From: Caldilineaceae bacterium SB0664_bin_27
GTDB taxonomy: Bacteria > Chloroflexota > Anaerolineae > Caldilineales > Caldilineaceae
DNA: 64,000 nt
Assembly (NCBI GenBank): GCA_009838625.1
Contig: VXRG01000027.1
Coordinates: 1 to 64,000, forward strand
Direction: 5' to 3'
Positions 62,288 to 64,000 of the stretch are shown piece after piece; within the stretch, counting starts at the first letter, position 1; each line of letters opens with the position of its first letter. The notes under the pieces are model-generated. The model made no database searches. It had not been told where the DNA came from and worked only from the letters and a program-made list of their open reading frames with translations. The position numbers and the translations under genes were made by a program.

Positions 62288-63001
62288 CTAATCGCGAACC
62301 TTAACCAGCGGCGCGATGTTCGCCAGGGTCTTGGGACCAATACCGGGCACCCGCTCCAACTCCTCGACCGAATTAAAGGGCCGCTCCGCGATGATCGCCG
62401 CTGCTTTGGCCGGGCCGATCCCGGGAAGCGTATCGAGCAGTTCAAGGGAGGCCGTGTTGACATTGATCAACCCGCCGCTTGACGCGCTGGAGGACGCCCC
62501 CGCGGCCGTCGGGGCCGATTGCCCCGACAGACCGGTAGAGGGCGCTTGGGTAGAGGGCGCTTCTGTAGAGAGCGCCCCGCTTGTCGACGCGGCCTCTGCC
62601 CCCGGGGATTGCGGCAGAGGCACATGAACCTGCGCGCCGTCGAAAAGAAGCTCCGCCTGGTTGACGAGCGCCGGGTCCGCATCCGCCACCAGACCGCCCG
62701 CCTTGGCCAGCGCATCACCCACGCGCGCGCCCGCCGCCACCTCGTACATGCCCGGGCTGTGCACGCCTCCGCTCACGAATACGACGAGCGGACCGGGCGT
62801 GGCAGTCGGCGCCGGCGTTTCCGTCGGGTCCGGGGTCGGCAGCGAGTGCAGCACGATCGGGGGCGGCGTAGGCCGCTGCAGCTGCCACATCAAAGCCCCC
62901 GCCACGATCGCGCACAGCAGGAACCCCACCAGGAATCCCAGCCCTGCATACCGTATCGCCGCTGCCGCTGGGGCGTCTGAGGGCCTGTCCTTCGTGTCCA
63001 T
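62288..63001 (-). CDS. comEA: ComEA-type DNA receptor
   Basis: About 237 residues. One transmembrane helix near residues 17-40 (YAGLGFLVGFLLCAIVAGAL), a Thr/Pro-rich spacer (PTPDPTETPAPTATPGP), a SLBB-like domain (VFVSGGVHSPGMYEVAAGAR), a Ser/Ala/Thr-rich linker with TEAPSTQAPST repeats, and a C-terminal helix-hairpin-helix pair (INVNTASLELLDTLPGIGPA, VEELERVPGIGPKTL). The last domain binds incoming double-stranded DNA and hands it to ComEC. The start at 63001 is chosen over 63025 by its fit with the family. Confidence 0.93.
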   Translation of the reverse strand: MDTKDRPSDAPAAAAIRYAGLGFLVGFLLCAIVAGALMWQLQRPTPPPIVLHSLPTPDPTETPAPTATPGPLVVFVSGGVHSPGMYEVAAGARVGDALAKAGGLVADADPALVNQAELLFDGAQVHVPLPQSPGAEAASTSGALSTEAPSTQAPSTGLSGQSAPTAAGASSSASSGGLINVNTASLELLDTLPGIGPAKAAAIIAERPFNSVEELERVPGIGPKTLANIAPLVKVRD

Positions 63002-63166
63002 CTCTTGTCCTGGTCGAGGTCCCATATCCTCTGTTCCCTGCCTCCGCTAATCGGTTCGTGGCCAACCTCAGCGCCAAATACCAACCCCTTATCTGAACCT
63101 CCGGCTAGGAACGATTCATATGAGGCTTGGCCGTGTTGAGTTCCCTGTGAATAATGAGACTATTCC

Positions 63167-63742
63167 CTATGCAACGAGACTAGTCCCTATGCAAGGGGGT
63201 TCCTTCTCTGTCAAATTTTCTTCGTTGTCTACATACTGAATCCTCAGTATAGCTTGCTTGCTCCTGGAAATATCTACATATCTGCGCTTCTTGCACTTGC
63301 TGCAGCGCTCCATGTTGGTGAAGCCTTCGCCGTCGTTCCACTCGCGTGGAGACGTTTTGCACTGCCAGTCGTGTCCTAGCTGGGACGGAGCCGGTTTGAA
63401 AGGCTGCGCCTCCGTACGTGAGGTAAGAAACTGCACGTTCCGTGCCTGCACCTCCAGCGAAGCGCGCGTGTTGCCCTGCCCGTCGGTCCACGTGCTCGGC
63501 TCTTCCAGCTCGCCGACAACCAGCACACGCTGCCCGTTCGTCATATACTGATTGACCACCTCAGCTAGCCGTCCCCTTGCCGAAACATCGAATCGGACCG
63601 TCTTATTCTGAGTCGTCCCATCCTGGGCCCTCCAGCTGCGATTCGTCACGACCCTGAATGAGGTCACCGGCGTCCCATCCTGCGTGAGACGCATCTTCGG
63701 ATCTCCGCTCAAACTGCCGACCAACATGATCTGCTGGTACAT
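63167..63742 (-). CDS. ssb: Single-stranded DNA-binding protein with zinc-ribbon-like tail
   Basis: About 191 residues. The OB fold runs from MYQQIMLVGSLSGDPKMRLT through VTSFRVVTNRSW, NKTVRFDVSARGRLAEVVNQ and NGQRVLVVGELEE to about residue 115. The usual acidic C-terminal tip (DDDIPF-like), which recruits repair proteins, is missing. Instead there is a Cys-containing tail (GHDWQCKTSPREW, ERCSKCKKRRYVDIS) that could bind zinc. GAGGAGG lies seven bases before ATG 63742. It may be a second, specialised SSB used in transformation, given comEA and comEC next door. Confidence 0.88.
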   Translation of the reverse strand: MYQQIMLVGSLSGDPKMRLTQDGTPVTSFRVVTNRSWRAQDGTTQNKTVRFDVSARGRLAEVVNQYMTNGQRVLVVGELEEPSTWTDGQGNTRASLEVQARNVQFLTSRTEAQPFKPAPSQLGHDWQCKTSPREWNDGEGFTNMERCSKCKKRRYVDISRSKQAILRIQYVDNEENLTEKEPPCIGTSLVA

Positions 63743-64000
63743 CCTGGTCCTCCTCAACGTGTACAGGTGTAAAGAGTCGGAGAGGCAAACGTCGCCCAAT
63801 CGCCTGACCCGCTCGTTCCCCCTGCTGCCGCAGGAAAAGGCATACCGTATTGAGCTCGGCGGTGGGTTCCTTTGGAGCTGCCGAAGAGAGTGGTTATGGC
63901 GCGGCGCAGTATGGCAGACCAACCTCCTTCAAATCACTTTCCACCACATTCCGCCATGCCGCAGGCACGCATCCGCTTAGCTGATTCCCCGAGAGACGCA
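63743..64000. other. Right edge of the window
   Basis: About 260 bases upstream of ssb, presumably holding its promoter. No gene is supported. Confidence 0.3.

Noticed and set aside
1-64000. tRNA or rRNA genes
   Set aside because: No cloverleaf with a conserved T-loop and no rRNA signature was recognised by eye; a covariance-model scan would be decisive.

Overview
The window looks like a piece of a high-GC bacterial chromosome with an unusually large share of repeats, broken genes and defence genes. Several exported proteins carry Thr/Pro-rich linkers directly after the membrane anchor (the lipoprotein at 15908-16828, the ComEA protein at 62288-63001, the wrecked lipoprotein at 35305-35600). 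That style, together with MenA, a GT39 membrane glycosyltransferase and a hybrid kinase/OmpR-type regulator, suggests Chloroflexota (Anaerolineae/Caldilineales-like). This assignment is inference. No rRNA or tRNA was recognised.

Layout. 0-5 kb: toxin-antitoxin modules (VapBC, a broken PIN toxin, a HigB/RelE pair with a palindromic operator), an IS3 relic and a tyrosine recombinase. 5-26 kb: the more ordinary chromosome, with a GT39 glycosyltransferase, menA, a hybrid histidine kinase, a lipoprotein, a DUF3102-type gene, a second VapBC, an ABC substrate-binding lipoprotein, prephenate dehydratase and a TPP-dependent acetolactate-synthase-like enzyme, separated by long gene-poor stretches with repeats, a MITE-like element and relics. 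26-49.6 kb: a defence island with a type IIG-like restriction-methylase, an HNH protein plus OLD-type ATPase/TOPRIM pair, a TIR protein, a GmrSD-like DUF262/DUF1524 protein, a fused PLD-nuclease/P-loop NTPase, a three-gene ParB-like/nuclease/DNA-methylase operon, a TnpB and an orphan MntA-like nucleotidyltransferase. 50-51 kb: an MFS transporter. 51.5-59 kb: a replication module (prim-pol, iteron array, putative initiator, RepA-type helicase, zinc-finger protein, RHH protein), probably an integrated plasmid or its remains. 59-64 kb: the DNA uptake genes comEC and comEA and an unusual ssb.

Repeat families, as named in the entries. R1: gene-derived repeat with the 13-bp palindrome core CGACAAATTGTCG, at least 13 copies; the core and its left flank are recognisable pieces of the DUF3102-type gene at 19002-19682. 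R2: a block ending in TTCGCGTGACTTCGCGGATC. R3: GGGGCGCCCCTTGTGGGCGC hairpin block. R4: TGGTTGGCCCCAAT block. R5: a block around CCCGCACAGGAAGCCCGTAG. On top of these there are a 750-bp direct duplication (37930-38692 and 42517-43260) and a 460-bp inverted duplication (26266-26740 and 53965-54421).

The best candidates for undescribed biology are the R1 repeat family, the single-gene PLD nuclease fused to a P-loop NTPase (39611-41617), the ParB-like/nuclease/methylase operon (43494-46722), and the HNH/OLD cassette bracketed by a duplicated 3' end of the neighbouring methylase gene.
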